Shown here: positions 36,039-48,825 of the stretch, piece by piece
Numbering within the stretch: the stretch's first letter is position 1
Layout: every line of letters starts with the position of its first letter
Source of the DNA: Amaurobius ferox
Lineage: Eukaryota > Arthropoda > Arachnida > Araneae > Amaurobiidae
Direction: 5' to 3'
Length of the DNA: 64,000 nucleotides
NCBI GenBank assembly: GCA_951213105.1
Contig: OX578153.1
Span: 57,458,520 to 57,522,519 of the forward strand
Position numbers and translations under genes: made by a program
The notes under the pieces: generated by a model
Seen by the model: the letters and a program-made list of their open reading frames with translations, nothing else
Told to the model about the DNA's origin: nothing
Database searches by the model: none

Positions 36039-37405
36039 TGTTTTTATAGTAGTGTCGCATGCTAAACCCATGATCCAATTTTTTCGGGGATGCGATCTAG
36101 AGTTTACGTATTTATTTTGGGGGTCAGCCTTTTCGTTTGGCCAGCTGCACTCGAAATAGAAGACGGGATGTCGGGGAGTGTTCTTTGAATTTTTCTTTGG
36201 ATCATATTTTTACCGAAAGATTTAACGTTTGTCCGTTTCGGACGGATCATAGGGTTTTCGGTCGGTTTGAATTAGTGGCCGAAAGCATATCAGTTTCGCA
36301 GGGACTTGAGAAGGGACTTTTTGGTTTCTGGGGGTCTATAGCCAATGGTTTTGCTTTGGGGTCAAGGGGTTAAGACCCAGAATCCACTGAGATAGTTGTG
36401 TGCGCCTCAGGGGCGTGTTTTAAAATCTTGGAGAGAAATTTTTCTTTTTATTTTCGACAATTTTCGAAAATAAAAGGAAGGAGCGAGGAGAAGGAACTGT
36501 GTTGTGATTGAGAAAAGTCGGCTCCCCATCATGGTCCTCTGCAAAGAGAGATGCTGTTCCATTGCAAGTGATGTTGGTGAGTTACACATTTAAGGGCCTG
36601 TGCCTGATTTGTATCTTTTAGCTCTCTCGCCGTCTCCAATTAAATAACTACTAATTAACGCCAGTTAAAATATCTACTTGGTAACTCCAAATAAATTATT
36701 TACTAGTAAAAGTCAGGTGTTTTCATGATAGCTTACCATCTGTTCCAAATTAGTCTATGAGACTCCTTACCGTTGTTTATTTTGAATTGTTATTAGAATG
36801 GGTGATCAATCCATTTATGTTAAGAGGAGCATTTTGTGTATTATGTTACTTGTACATAGATTTAAATATTGTAAATAAATTAATGTTATTATTTAAAAAT
36901 ACGGCCTTTTTCTTCTTCGCGCTCTAACCGAGTGTGTCCAAAAAGAGGTAGTTACCTTAGGACAAGTAGATATTTATATTCTTTCCAAGATATCGAATTT
37001 TCGTCAATGAGTCATCATTTTCATTGATTTACCGTCATTTTTATCCATTTGGCGAGTTTTTCGTTAATTTAGCAACATTTAAAAAGTCGCCAAGTTGGCG
37101 ACATTCCACCAAATTCGTCACTAAAATCTCGCCAAGCGTTATGGACGGAGAAATAAGTTATTCTTACAGCATACAAAGGACTATTGGCGTTCAAATACAA
37201 AAGTATTACTCAAGGTATCTTTTTTCATGAATGGAACGAGCTAGATCCACGACAATGTCACCAAATTTATCGCATGGTATTACATATGAAAAGTGAACAC
37301 GTTTCTTAATAGGAAATATTTTTTGTTTTATATGACTTTTGAAATGTTTTTTGAAAAATAGAAAATATCTCGAGGACGGTTCATGTTAGCGTTCTAAAAT
37401 TCATG
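36039..37405 (+). mobile_element. R1 fragment interrupted by solo LTR 2
   Basis: The R1 parts are 36039-36052 and 36965-37405. They rejoin at TTATAGTAGATA once the LTR and one copy of AGTAG are removed. The fragment starts at the same internal point as the 10455 and 44291 copies and ends at GTTCTAAAATTCATG, well before the (CA)n region. Confidence 0.8.
36053..36964 (+). mobile_element. Solo LTR, copy 2
   Basis: This 912-bp LTR starts TGTCGCATG and ends TTAGGACA, with a perfect 5-bp duplication AGTAG at 36048-36052 and 36965-36969. An AATAAA signal lies near 36874. It is the uninterrupted counterpart of 14657-16491. By eye the two differ at perhaps a tenth of positions. Confidence 0.92.
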
Positions 37406-37409
37406 AACG

Positions 37410-38460
37410 GTGAAAACGAACAGGTGAAAAACGCCTCCTTTACTATGTGATAGAGGCGTGATATTTACTATATGGGCTAATCATATGATAAAAAATACAA
37501 GAGGAATATGGTTTTTCAAAAATGTTCATTTAAGAGGGTGCTACACAGAAAAACGTTCGAAAGGTTAAGTGATAGAAAAAAACATTCTTCGCGATACGGT
37601 AGACTTCAAATTTGGTGTACGGGTAGATAGTTTGAAAGGAAGAAAGTGTGCAATTTCAGATTTTCAGTATTTGCTACATTAGGGGTGCTGAAAACCAATA
37701 TATTCGATTTTCCGAATAAATGAGACACGAATTGTTTAATGTGATAAAGGCTTGATATTTGGTATATGGTTCAACCTTCTGTTAAAAAACCCAAGACGAA
37801 CAGAGTTTTTCAAAAATGTTCATTTATTGGTATGCTCCTCAGAAAAACATTCAAAAGGCAAAATGATAAAATAGTATGCTTCGGGATGAGATAGAGACTT
37901 TAATTTGGTTTACTGGTATATAGTTCGAAAGGAAGAAGTGAGCAATTTAAGTTTTTCAATATTTTCCTTTTTAGAGGGTTCTGCACACCAAAACATTCGA
38001 TTTGCCGCATAAATGTAAAACGCAAATTATTCAAAAATTTACATTATTCAGGGCCTGTTTATTGCAAGATCGTTGATTATCAAGGGGTATTCAGCTAGTA
38101 TATACCATATATAGCCAATCATCTGATAGAAAACCAAAGACGAACAGAGTTTTGCAAAAATGTTCATTTATGGGTGTGCTCCACAGAAAAACGTTCGAAA
38201 AGTGCAATGATAGGAAAAGCAAGCTTCGATAGAATAGAGACTTCAAATTTGATGTATGAGTAGATAGTTTGAAAAGAAGAAATGCGCAATTTAAGTTTTC
38301 CAATATTTTCTTCTTTAGAGGGTTCTGCACACCAAAATATTCGATTTGCCGAATAAATGTGAAACGCGAATTATTCAAAATTTTACATTCTTCAGGGATT
38401 GTCTATTGCGAGACCGTTGATTGTCAACGGGTAATCGGCTAGTAACATAAAAATCGTTTG
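37410..38460 (+). repeat. Three-unit decayed tandem repeat, ~300-340 bp period
   Basis: AATGTTCATTTA followed by a GCTCCACAGAAAAACGTTCGAAA-like block recurs at about 37521, 37815 and 38158. Each is followed by GATAGTTTGAAAGGAAGAA and GGTTCTGCACACCAAAA-type blocks. The last two units end in TCGTTGATTATCAAGGGGTA-like sequence. The class is unknown. Confidence 0.75.
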
Positions 38461-38689
38461 CGGAATAAATATATTTGATTTAATTCTGTATGTCTAATTT
38501 AATTATTTAATTCCGTATGGACGTATGCCTAAAAGAAACACTGCTCTCCATTTGACACAGATATCTACTGCTTTCATATTTTACATAAATTTCTACTGCT
38601 TTCATGCTTCTTTACTGCTTTCATATTACTTTTTTAAATATTTATTCGTACGTTTATAATCTAAATCTTTAGTGAATTCCCATACTTCC

Positions 38690-39230
38690 TCCAGAAGTTA
38701 ATGCAGAATATATATCAGTCATCATATAAATTATATCTATAGTAAATCCCGAGAAATAAATATTTCATCAAAATATAATTTTTTGAATGAGGAGTGACAT
38801 CTCCAGATCCGGAAGCAGAAGTTCTTAGTAAGTGCTTCAACAACCTTCTAGAATTTTATGCTGAATCCATGTTAGACATTATCTAAGGTCTATCTATAGC
38901 AAATCCTGAGAAATAGGTGTTTCAAGCAAAATTTTTGTACGAAAAGGGGGAAAAGAAAACAAAAGTGAATCAACCTACCTGCTCTAGAATTCACTGTCGA
39001 ATCTATATCATATATCGTATAAACTCTATCTACAGTCAATTATAAGAAATAGATGTTTGAAATAAAATAAAAATTCTTGAACCGGAAATGGAAAAAGAAT
39101 CGGAAGTGGAAATCCTTATTGACCTATCCCCATTGTCTTTTGAAATTCGATAGTGAATCCAAATCACTGTGAGCTCTATCTATAGCAGATACTGATAAAA
39201 ATATGTTTCAAAGAAAAAAAGTGTAAAAGT
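38690..39230 (+). repeat. Four-unit decayed tandem repeat, ~150-bp period
   Basis: A TCTATCTATAGCAAATCCTG block followed by AGAAATAGATGTTTCAA recurs at about 38733, 38891, 39027 and 39177. Units differ greatly. No coding frame is kept. Confidence 0.65.
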
Positions 39231-39584
39231 AACAGTATGGCAAAATTTTTTGCCATTGACAAAGTTGATCTGTTAATTTGTAAGCAAGGTAATTTGTTGA
39301 ACACAAATTCTTCATAATGCATCTATTTCAACGTTTTAATTTAGACTTTACTGAGCTCTAAATCCAGACATAGACTTCCATCAACATTTTCTTTATTGAC
39401 ATTTATCCTCAATTATGATATCATTCACCAAGCCATGACATTCAAATTATATGCATTCGCACACAATATGAATGAGTCATGAGGAGTGAGTAATGAATAA
39501 TAACAACGGATAATATGATAAAACAATGAGCTGAATTCATAAGTCGTTGTTTTACCCAATATACTAACCAAAAGTATGACAAAA

Positions 39585-39890
39585 CCATCTAATTAAAAAT
39601 GATTTGTGGATGATTATTGCAGTTTCTGCGAGAAAAATAAATCAGAATGTTTTTTTTTTATTGACGTTGGTGATAATATTTTAGATATCGAATTAATGTC
39701 AGGCCTTGTGTCTTTACTGCTTATTGCATTTCCAATATAGTAACCTACAGTTACTAACGATTATGGCTCTGTTTATAACTTGTTTTTATATGTTTATTGA
39801 TATTTTGCCTTCGTAGTATAGTATGATGTGTAAGTAAAGTATTGTGATAGGATAGAAAATTCGAATTCGTGGTTTCGACGAATGCTACAC
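39585..39890 (+). repeat. Dispersed repeat D4, copy 1
   Basis: It resembles 52965-53320, sharing ATCGAATTAATGTCA, TTTACTGCTTATTGCATTTCC and AACGATTAT blocks in order. Its right end (39835-39885) carries a short inverted R1/R2 3' end with AAAGTATTGTGATAGG and AAAATTCGAATTCG. Confidence 0.6.
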
Positions 39891-39909
39891 CTTGAGTTTA
39901 AGAAGATTT

Positions 39910-40299
39910 GTTGTTGTTGTTGTTAAGACCCAGACCATCCGATCTACCAGAAATGTGTAAGGTCACTGCTTGGACGGTTGGGAAGTGCCACCTAATTTAG
40001 ACCGGAACCCAGTGGGGGATGCATCCACAGGAACCGTACCCTCCTTCTCCTACCACTAACCTCTCGGAAGGATTTTCGGACCCACAAGTTTAACGTGATC
40101 GTACTCCGCATGAACACGGCGGCAGTTGTGGTAGCGTGCAAATCCAGCGCGCTGACCAGCGGGCTACCGCACCTGAAATGTGCCAACAGCACGCGGTGTT
40201 CCCAGGTGGTCACCCACCCACGTACTAACCGCGCCCGATGCTGCTTAACTTCGGTGATCTAACGAGAACCGGTGTTTTCAGCACGGTAGGGACTTTGGC
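39910..40299 (-). mobile_element. 5S-headed SINE
   Basis: Same composite structure as the copy at 24386, including the missing B box. An 8-bp duplication GAGTTTAA occurs at 39894-39901 and 40300-40307. A few bases between the left duplicate and the (CAA)n tail are unassigned. Confidence 0.88.
40181..40299 (-). rRNA. 5S rRNA-derived head of a SINE
   Basis: A full-length 5S-like segment of about 119 bases. Its first 15 bases (GCCAAAGTCCCTACC) have diverged from the other two copies, while the internal promoter region is preserved. Not a stand-alone gene. Confidence 0.82.
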
Positions 40300-40539
40300 G
40301 AGTTTAAAGGGAGTGTCTGTTCACTCACGAGCGAATTTTGTTCGTTATGAATTAATTTTTAATTTTATACCCAGTTACTCAGTTGTTTCATTCAACTTAT
40401 TTTGAGGTTAAGGAAAACTAGAGCAAAGTAAATAAGCCCAAGTAAAACACAATATCTTCTTATTTTATTTTATTTTTTTGCTTTATTATTGCTTATTTAC
40501 GTTGCCCTAGTGTACTTATTGATTATTTTGATGTTATTA

Positions 40540-40770
40540 AATTCAGTCACTGTTAGAGTTGTTACAATCATCTTCTTTTAGAGCTGTTAATATTCATCTC
40601 CATTTTACTTCATTTATTATATTCAGTTATTACATTCACTTGGAGTTCTTATAATTAGCTGCTTTTGGAGGGGGGGGGGGGGGTTACATCCGTTTTCTTT
40701 TGGAGTTGTTACATTCAACTTTCTTGGCGTTGTTACATTCAGATTTATTTGAAATTACTTCATTGATGTT
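40540..40770 (+). repeat. Decayed ~45-50 bp tandem repeat
   Basis: GAGTTGTTACATTCA-like blocks recur at about 40555, 40584, 40630, 40694 and 40729, separated by CTTTTGGAG or CTTCTTTTAG. A run of about 14 G lies at 40668-40682. Confidence 0.5.
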
Positions 40771-42828
40771 TAGCGATATTTAGAGCAAAGATCCCATAGC
40801 GCAAAATTTCAAAATCGTTCCTATTTAGAACAAAATATTAGAGCATTGTGGAAAAAAAATTTATAATAAATAAAGTCTGTCAAAACTGAATCATATTTGG
40901 AATCAGGCGATTAATATTGTAGTAAGTTTTTTCGCAGAATGTTTCGTGGCGTCGTGCATAAAGTTGCCCAAACTGTCAGATACTTCCACACGATTCTGAT
41001 TTAGTATCAATTATATAGTGACGGAATCTTCAGATGAATAAAATAATAAAACGGCTATGGTTTTACACGGATGAGCTGTTTTTCTAAGTTTATTTAATAT
41101 GCAGTAAAAATGATGTTTACTTTAGTGCATAGATAAAGTCCAATATTTTACTTCCCTATAATAGTACATTGGATGTCCCATAAAAAGTGAACAATGGAAA
41201 ATTTTTTGAACCGTTGGTTGTAGACCCATAATTCCAATTGCAAAAATGCTTTAAATGGTAGAAAGTTATGAAATAGTAATTTAAATGCTGTACCATATTT
41301 TTGTAAAAAGTTAGGGAAATTAACTTTTATACAGCTCCTCTATGGAAAAAGTCATACCCCAAAAATGTTGTCAATACTTTATTTAGTCAAACTAAAGAAA
41401 AATTTTGTTCTTAAAAGTTCGAATTTAGGACGAAATAAAGTATCAACTTCTTGAATTACCACTTTTTCATGACTTTCCAATACTTTTTTAATTATCAAAA
41501 TGCATGAATTCAAGGGTCGTTCACAAATTGAATTGATACACAGGCAGATGATACTACTTAAAAGTTATTGTAACACTTAAATAAGATAAATATAACAGAT
41601 TATTGTGACTCTGACCGCCTGTCAGATATTTTCCTGACAAAATCTATGGAAAAATATATAAGCATACCTTTCAAGTTTTCAAATCAAGTAGGATCATTAA
41701 ACACCACTGTTTTCAGAAGACTCAATAAGTTTCTAACACATTTTTGTCACTGCACTTTTCCCACTAGAATGAGAGCCTTTATAGTCGCATCAGTAAGAAC
41801 TCTTGCATGTGGTACAGCAGGTGGTGGATTCGAGTAGGCTGGTGGCAGGTTCCGACAAACCGGGGAAGATACTTGTTACGTGGTTTTCCCACACGTCCGG
41901 TAAGAACGCGAAAAAGGCCTTCATCGTATATGGAAGCTAATTAAGATAAATTACACAAGTATCTAAAATGAAGAGACCTATTTTATAACAGTAACAAAAA
42001 TATTTATTTAGAGAAAACATCTAATATCATTCCAGAAATTTCAACTCACATAACATTACATTCCTTAAAAATACATTAAGAGATTCAAATTAATACATAA
42101 TACCACTGAAAGCATACCATCGCCTTTTGGCTCAGGTTAACCTAAGTAGAGGGTTAAGAGTGAGATGGAGAGCCAAACTGGCCTTCATGAAAAATATGTA
42201 TAAAATTTGAGCCTACCTCCTTCATCGGTAAAAACCTCGGATCCTTCGGCTATTTGTCACGGAGAAGATGTTTGCTTCGCACCTGTCGCCTCTTGCGACC
42301 ACATTCTAACACTCCTTATCATCAAGTCCTCGATTTCAAATTTCAAACTTCAAAATTGCTCTCCCTCTCTCTCTGCCCCCTCTACAAGTTGCCCCTCTCT
42401 GCTATTGGTTATGTGAATTAAAAACTATGCCTTCCGGCAATTATTATTGGCTAGACTCCCTCTTGAAATTTAAGAAACCTACCATTTTGTTTTTAGATGT
42501 GAAAAGTTCTCACGACTATTTTCCCTAGGGTTCGTGTGAAATATCTTGACCTCTCGGATCAGCTGGGTCAACCCCTTCCGTTCATTATAGTATCTGTGAA
42601 ACTAAGAAGCACCCTTTCTTCTTCTGATCATGCCTGGTGCAGCTGCGCTAAGGGACCGTTTAATTGCCTCGTTATTTGAAGTCTTGTACTGTCCACAGTT
42701 TCCATTCATTTATTGAAATATCATTTGTACATCTTCTATAGTCTTAAAAACTAGCATTATTTGAAAATACATTCATTCGAATCTAATTAAATATAACTGC
42801 AACATTCCAATGGTCTTTTCTTCAATAG
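40771..42828. other. Unassigned stretch, GC-richer in its second half
   Basis: No gene could be supported. 41820-41910 and 42110-42660 are richer in GC and could be parts of eroded LTRs, but I could not find paired ends or target duplications. Confidence 0.35.
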
Positions 42829-43290
42829 TGTCACGACCCTGTGAAATACTCTTACTGGAGTCACGTTGGACGATCGGAAGAGGGTTGCCAGATTTCGCAA
42901 TTTATCGTCAATTTGATGATTTTTTGAAAGGTCGTGGAACACCTAGAAATAACATATATTCTATGAGATATGTTCTACGAGATATCCAGAAGTTTTCATA
43001 GAGAGTCTATAAAGGGAATCCTCACTCAGTTGGAGGGCAGTTGACATGATACGAGCTACATTGAATTGTGCAATTCGTCAATGTTTATTGGATAGTTGCT
43101 GATGTTTTGTGATTGACTGTCTTCAATATTTTGAGAATAGTATTCATTATTTTGTGAAATTAGTGGAGCATTTAAGTGCTATTTTACTGTATATTGTTCC
43201 TGTTTACGCTGTGCTCGAGAATAAACGTGTTAGTTATCCGAAATTTGACCTTATTCTTGTATCCTAAGCGCACACCCACGATTCCAGAGG
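42829..43290 (+). mobile_element. Probable solo LTR of a different family
   Basis: It starts TGTCACGACC and runs to about GGATGCATAGTAACA. It has a TATAAAG box (about 43009) followed by AGTTGGAGGGCAG, and an AATAAA signal (about 43221), in LTR order. The size fits. No convincing target duplication was found, so the right boundary is approximate. Confidence 0.5.
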
Positions 43291-43419
43291 ATGCATAGTA
43301 ACAACAGTGTTTCTTTCAGGACTTTTGACAGGGGGGTGGGAGTGGGGGCGAATGAAAATTTAGGGGGTTTCTATTTCCCATATATAAATATATCTAAATG
43401 TTGTCACATAGGCACAAAA

Positions 43420-44290
43420 TCTGATGTGGGCAGCACATGACTTTCCTTATATAATGCAATGAATTTACTACTTTTACAGTAAAAAAAATAGGTTTTTCTT
43501 ACAGTAGATACTTATATTCTTTCCAAGATATTGAATTTTCGACAATTAGTCGTTATTTTCATTGATTTAGCGTCATTTTAATCCATTTGGCGAGATTTTC
43601 GTTAATTTGACAACATTTCAAAAAGTCGCCAAGTTGGTGACATTCCGCCAAATTCGTCGCCAAAATCACGCCAAGCTTTACTGACGGCGAAATAAGTTAT
43701 TCTTATAGTAGATAAATGACTATTGGAGTTCAAATACAAAAGTAATACTCGAAGTATCTTTTCTCATGAATGGAACGAGCTAGATCCACGAGAATGATGC
43801 CACCAAATTTCTCGCAGGGTATTACATATGAAAACTGAACATGTTTCTCAATAGGAAATATATATTTTTTTATTTTATATTAATTTTTTTGAAAAATGTG
43901 CAATATCTCGAGAACGGTTCATGTTAGCGTTCTAAAATTTATGTTAATCGTTTTCTAATGGAAAATTACATAAGAAATGTCTATTTGCGTAATTTTATTA
44001 GCGATTTTGATTTTTTGACGATTTTCCGTTTGAAAACAATAGGCTTCCAGTGTTTACGGATCGGTTCATTCGTTCGTCAGTAGTTATCGTTTGCACAGAC
44101 TCACTGACACACTCACGCACATACTTTCACACGCACACACACAGAGAGAGAGAGAGAGAGAGACATCACATCAAAAATGTTTGATTCGTGATCAGGGATG
44201 CTTGAAACGTGCTCTCCCGTCGAAAAATAGAGTTCGAATTTTCGACCGCGTCACATTACTTTCCTTATACATTATGTATATAAGGAAAGT
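43420..44290 (+). mobile_element. R1 element
   Basis: It starts TCTGATGTGGGC and has lost about 90 bp around 44020-44065. The (CA)n tract is followed by (GA)n (about 44143-44164). It is fused to the next R1 copy at the AGTAAAAA junction. Confidence 0.9.
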
Positions 44291-45141
44291 AAAAAATAGG
44301 TTATTCTTATTGTAGATACTTATATTATTTCCAAGATATTGAATTTTCGTATATTAGTTTTCATTTTCATTGATATAGCGTCATTTTTATCCATTTGTCG
44401 AGATTTTCGTTAATTTGGCAGCATTTAAAACAGTCGCCAAGTTGGCGGCATTCCGCCAAATTCGTCGCCAAAATCTCGCCAAGCGTTATGGATGGAGAAA
44501 TAAGTTATTCTTATAGCAGATAAATGACTATTGGATTTCAAATACAAAAATATTACTCAAAGTATATTTCCTCATGAATGGAACGAGCTAGATCCACGAG
44601 GATGATGTAACCGAATTTATCGCATGATATTACATATGAAAAGTGAATATGTTTCTCAACAGTTAATATATTTTTTTTAATTTATGGGATTTTTTGATGA
44701 ATTTATTTGAAAAATGTACAATATCTCGAGAACGGCTCATGCTAGCGTTCTAAAGTTTATGTCAATCGTTTTCTAACGAAGAATTACATAAAAAATGTCT
44801 ATTTGCGTAACTTTATTAAAGGTTTTGATTTTTTGATGATTTTTTCAAAATTTCACTGTAAAATTTAGGGGGGTTCTGAACATTCGATTGTGTCTAAAAA
44901 CAATAGGGCTCCAGTATTCACGGATTGCAATTTTTGTACCAAATTTCATTTGAATCGCTCCATTCGTTCGTGAGATATCGTCTCCACAGACTCACTGACA
45001 CACACACACACAGACATCAACTCAAAAATGTTTAATTTGTGATCAGGGATACTTGAAACGTGCTCTCCCGTCGAAAACTCGAATTCGAATTTTCGACCCC
45101 GTCGCAATACTTTCCTTATACATTATGTATATAAGGAAAGT
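44291..45141 (+). mobile_element. R1 element, lacks the first ~67 bases
   Basis: Head-to-tail partner of the preceding copy, with the same start point as the copy at 10455. It belongs to the same variant as 12437-13346. The terminal hairpin is intact. Confidence 0.9.
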
Positions 45142-45241
45142 AATAAAATGTTGTTGTATAAGCGAATCCGTCCCCCCCCCCTCGTTCCCCGGGGAGGGGG
45201 GATTTGCTTCCGGCATGCATGAAAGAAACATTGCGTAATAA

Positions 45242-45480
45242 TATTTAGGTTCGAAGCACATTTCATAAATAACCTGCATAAGATCCGATACAGAATAAAG
45301 GTCGTCTTTCATGGCGGATTTGTCACGGGTAAAAATCATGGCAAATCCATAACCAGTCTTTTTAATGACTTCGTTTCGCAAGGGTGCGATATTTCCGGAG
45401 TTATTATTCTTTTCTACGCCTTCATCCGTCATTTCTACGGACTGACAGCTTTATCGTTTCGATTACACGCTTTCATTTAG
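45242..45480 (-). repeat. Dispersed repeat D5, copy 1
   Basis: It shares with 47690-47880 the plus-strand blocks TTCGCAAGGGTGCGATATTTCC, TTATTCTTTTCTACG and TCGTTTCGATTAC. On the minus strand both copies read KNNNSGNIAPLR or KNKNGGNMAPLR in an open frame, so an old coding origin is possible. The 129-codon minus frame at 45043-45432 runs on into the R1 copy and is not a gene as it stands. Confidence 0.5.
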
Positions 45481-45578
45481 AGGGTTGACGGCGAGGGCGG
45501 CTTCTTCAATTTTATTTTCTAAATTGATTCTCCAATTTGATATTTTAAAGTCAAAGGTTATGGTTGATGACATGTGTA

Positions 45579-45609
<31 letters not shown>

Positions 45610-46461
45610 GGTTTTTTCAATTTTTACTTTCCCTACGGTAAATACATAGCAATCTGTAAGATAACATTTGATATTGATGCATTCACACTGTTGTGACTCG
45701 TCACAACACGTTATTATTTTTACTATTTAAAATTAACATTTTTTTTTTATAATTCATTAAATATTTTTTATTTTACTTTAAATTTATTATTCAAAATTGC
45801 TTTTATTTTATATAGTCATTAATAGGCCAATTGTCTCTTTTCAGAAATTAAATTATAACACGCTGCTGTATTCATATTTTCATGTACGGTCTACGACCTC
45901 TTTCAAAGCAGCGGCAAAACGACATCCGTTTTTTTTCGATGATTGGCAAAGGAACCTCCCCGGTTCAGCGGGAATTTAGTTTTTTTGGTATGGCAACACC
46001 CGGTTAGCGCGGGAGAAATTGTGCTGACTCGCTCTTCTCTCGAAGATTCTGGATACGTGAAGGTGGTGTTTTTCTTTATGTGGGGTCCCCTTCTGGGGTG
46101 CCTCGTGCCCCAATCATTTTATTTTTCATTCTTATAAATCAAGCTTCAGTTGCAAAGAATACTAATAGTTTGTCTTGTTTTTAATCAAAAAATGAAAATC
46201 GGTCAAGGAATGTGATTATATTTTTTTGAAGGAAAACTTAAGAAAGAAATAATAATAAAGAAAAATATCTTAACTATTGATCTTGTGATTAAAATTATAA
46301 CAAGAATTTGCAACTCATCAGTTAACTATGTGTATATGCTTGTCATTTTGGATGGATTATTCTGAAAAGAATTGGTGAGTTCTTCAATGCTCACCTGAGC
46401 TTTGAGATTGCTGGGTGTATACATATTCTAAAAAGATCAGTGCACGAATGATGATATGAAA
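45481..46461. other. Unassigned sequence with a (CT)n tract
   Basis: (CT)n lies at about 45581-45609. A locally GC-richer patch at about 45890-46110 has no recognisable motif. No gene is seen. Confidence 0.35.
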
Positions 46462-46660
46462 TAGCAATCATATCTTGGTGATTACATAATTGTTCAGATG
46501 AAGTGAAATGATATTTATTATCTAAAATGAGCTGAATGCATTATTTATTTCTACATATACAAAATACATTTGGATGCAATCATGTCTTGGTGATCGTATA
46601 ATTGTTCAACTGAAGTGAATTGGTATTTCTTTATTTCAATGAGCTGAGTCCATTTTTTTG
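46462..46660 (+). repeat. Two-unit tandem duplication, ~114-bp period
   Basis: GCAATCATATCTTGGTGAT with AATTGTTCAGATGAAGTGAA and ATGAGCTGAATGCATT occurs at 46462 and, in diverged form, from about 46576. Confidence 0.75.
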
Positions 46661-47689
46661 TTTATATACTTTCATAAAAAAAATGAATGAATAAAGGACA
46701 TTGACACTTGTAACTGACAGTATTTCATGAACAATTCTCACATAATGCTTTCTTTTCATTGATTTAAAAATTTAGATCAAGATCCAGCTGCAGGTTTGTA
46801 CAAGGTGAACTTATCATGTATATAAACTCATTTTTTTTTATATTGTGCATTTATATGATTTTTAGGCGCTCACATACAAATGGTTTAATATTTTAAAACA
46901 CAACGCAAGTATTATTGATATTCTAAATTCTATTTCCCACAATACGATCCCCTTCCATTAAGTAACTAACCTTAAATTAATTAATTCCTTTTTTTAATTG
47001 TATGTGAGTGTCCGTCCCAATCAGGTGTTGAGATATGATCGTTCAATTGATTTTATCATTTGTTAATTAAGTCCCTTGAATGGTTGTATCACAACACACA
47101 CGTTTTGAGCATCCCTGATCACGAATCAATCATTATTCATTCTCCCTTCCTAACGAAGCGAAATCGCTTTTCTTTTACTGGAAAACTACAGTAAGTAGGA
47201 AGAGGGAATTTTGCACACATATGGAAAATTGCACGCAGATTTGTCGAATCACAATTTCAATTATTAAAACGAACTGTAACAGGTCGAAACGTCCATCAAA
47301 CTGCGCATGCTAAGCTTCGTAAAAATAGCCCGTAAACAACAACTTTTAAACAGCCAATCAAAGCTTGTGCATTTGCATGCACTGCGATTTAAACGTGCTT
47401 CTGTATATTAAACACGTTTTTGCGATTTAAATGTGTTACTTAAATCTCATTGTTTTCCTGTATTCTAATTTGTTTATATAATATTCATATTCTGAAAACT
47501 TATAGGCTCTTTTGTATTAGAATTCTCAAGTATTTAAATAATTTTTCTATACTTCTAATTTCATAATTATTTGCTAAATTAAGTTTTAAATTGAAATCTT
47601 TCATAGCTCGCATACATAGAGTCAGTCCATCAAAGCCTAGCTTTCTGCTAAGTTTTAATATTTGTGTGACTGTCTGTGTCCACGATATT
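46661..47689. other. AT-rich unassigned sequence with a short R1 scrap
   Basis: 47095-47135 matches a piece of R1 in inverse orientation (AGCATCCCTGATCACGAATCA). The rest shows nothing bounded. Confidence 0.45.
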
Positions 47690-47880
47690 TTTCGAAACTT
47701 CTAACTAAGTCGAATAAAATTTGGTACGAATATTTAAATCGAAAAGGTTCTTCTCGCAAAGGTGCCATATTTCCACCGTTTTTATTCTTCTCCACGTTTG
47801 CATTCATCTTATCTAGAACTGATAAATTTATCGGTTCGATTACGGTTAATCCGGAGAATGCCACACTTTTAGCTCGCTCG
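47690..47880 (-). repeat. Dispersed repeat D5, copy 2
   Basis: Counterpart of 45242-45480. Just upstream (47660-47730) is a GTGTGACTGTCTGTGTCC and AATTTGGTACGAA stretch like the region next to the CA tract of R1/R2, so this may be part of a related element. Confidence 0.5.
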
Positions 47881-48084
47881 CCAAGTGTTCAGATTACGAG
47901 CGCTATATGTAATCTTATGTAAAACAAGCTTTATGTTGTAATCTAGTAACCTCTTGTTCAAAACACGGGAAAATGCGCCAACTTGGCGCGATTTATACTT
48001 AAAAAAAATAAATAAATACTTGTGGGGGGCTATTATTCGAAGATAGCCAGCCTTTATTTAGAGCAGCGCTTCTCAAACTCTTTG

Positions 48085-48776
48085 ATATTAAGACCCCCAA
48101 GTTAATCGCAACTCGAGGTTTTGACGGATCTACAAGTTTTGTGACCTCTAGAACACGAAAAAAAACTAATTGTAACGTGACTTCCGTGTGTCTATCTGTG
48201 CAGATTTTGTATCCACTCTTAACTGAAAATCTAATTGACCGAATTTTATAAAATTTGGTTGGTAAGTTCTTTGTAGATGACCCTGGTGCTGATTAGATTT
48301 TAGTACGATTTGGAATAAAAGAACCTACCTTTTTTGCGAAATGGCCCGTAAAAATTGTCTGTATCCACTCTAGCTGAAAGACTAATTGTCCAAATTTCAC
48401 AAAATTTCGTAAATAAATCACTTGTAAGTTATCCTGGTGCTGATTATATTTTGGTACCATTCAAATATATCAATTAAATGCTTATTTTATACGTAATTTT
48501 TGACGGCGAAAAGAACAAGACCAACTCCATTTCTCTAGAACTAGCCGTTCTCGAGATATTTTAGTTTTTTCGCATTTTTGCTACGCCACTTTTTGAAAAT
48601 AAGTCCAGTTACTAAATGAAAGCGAAAATTGAATTAAAAGTGCAAATTCAGCATAATTTAAAATAATTATGGCTGTTATTTTTTGTGCATTTAAACTCAA
48701 TTTAATGAATTCCTAAAGAAATAAAAATAACGTGAATATGAGTCTGCAGGGAAAGTCGTGTGCTGCCCACATCAGA
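48085..48776 (-). mobile_element. R2 element, near full length
   Basis: On the minus strand it starts TCTGATGTGGGCAGCACACG, almost the same as R1, but the body differs. It contains AAAACTAAAATATCTCGAGAA, a duplicated CAGCTAGAGTGGATAC-type block and a short CAGATAGACACACGG in place of (CA)n. The 3' part carries GTAGATCCGTCAAAAC. Comparison with 62058-62787 defines the family. Confidence 0.75.
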
Positions 48777-48825
48777 TTTTTTTTTCTTATTACTGTTCTT
48801 CATATTAATCTTACACAATAAAGGA

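Noticed and set aside
42110..42660. A third solo LTR
   Set aside because: Composition and a CTCTCTCTC stretch looked LTR-like, but no TG...CA ends or target duplication were found.
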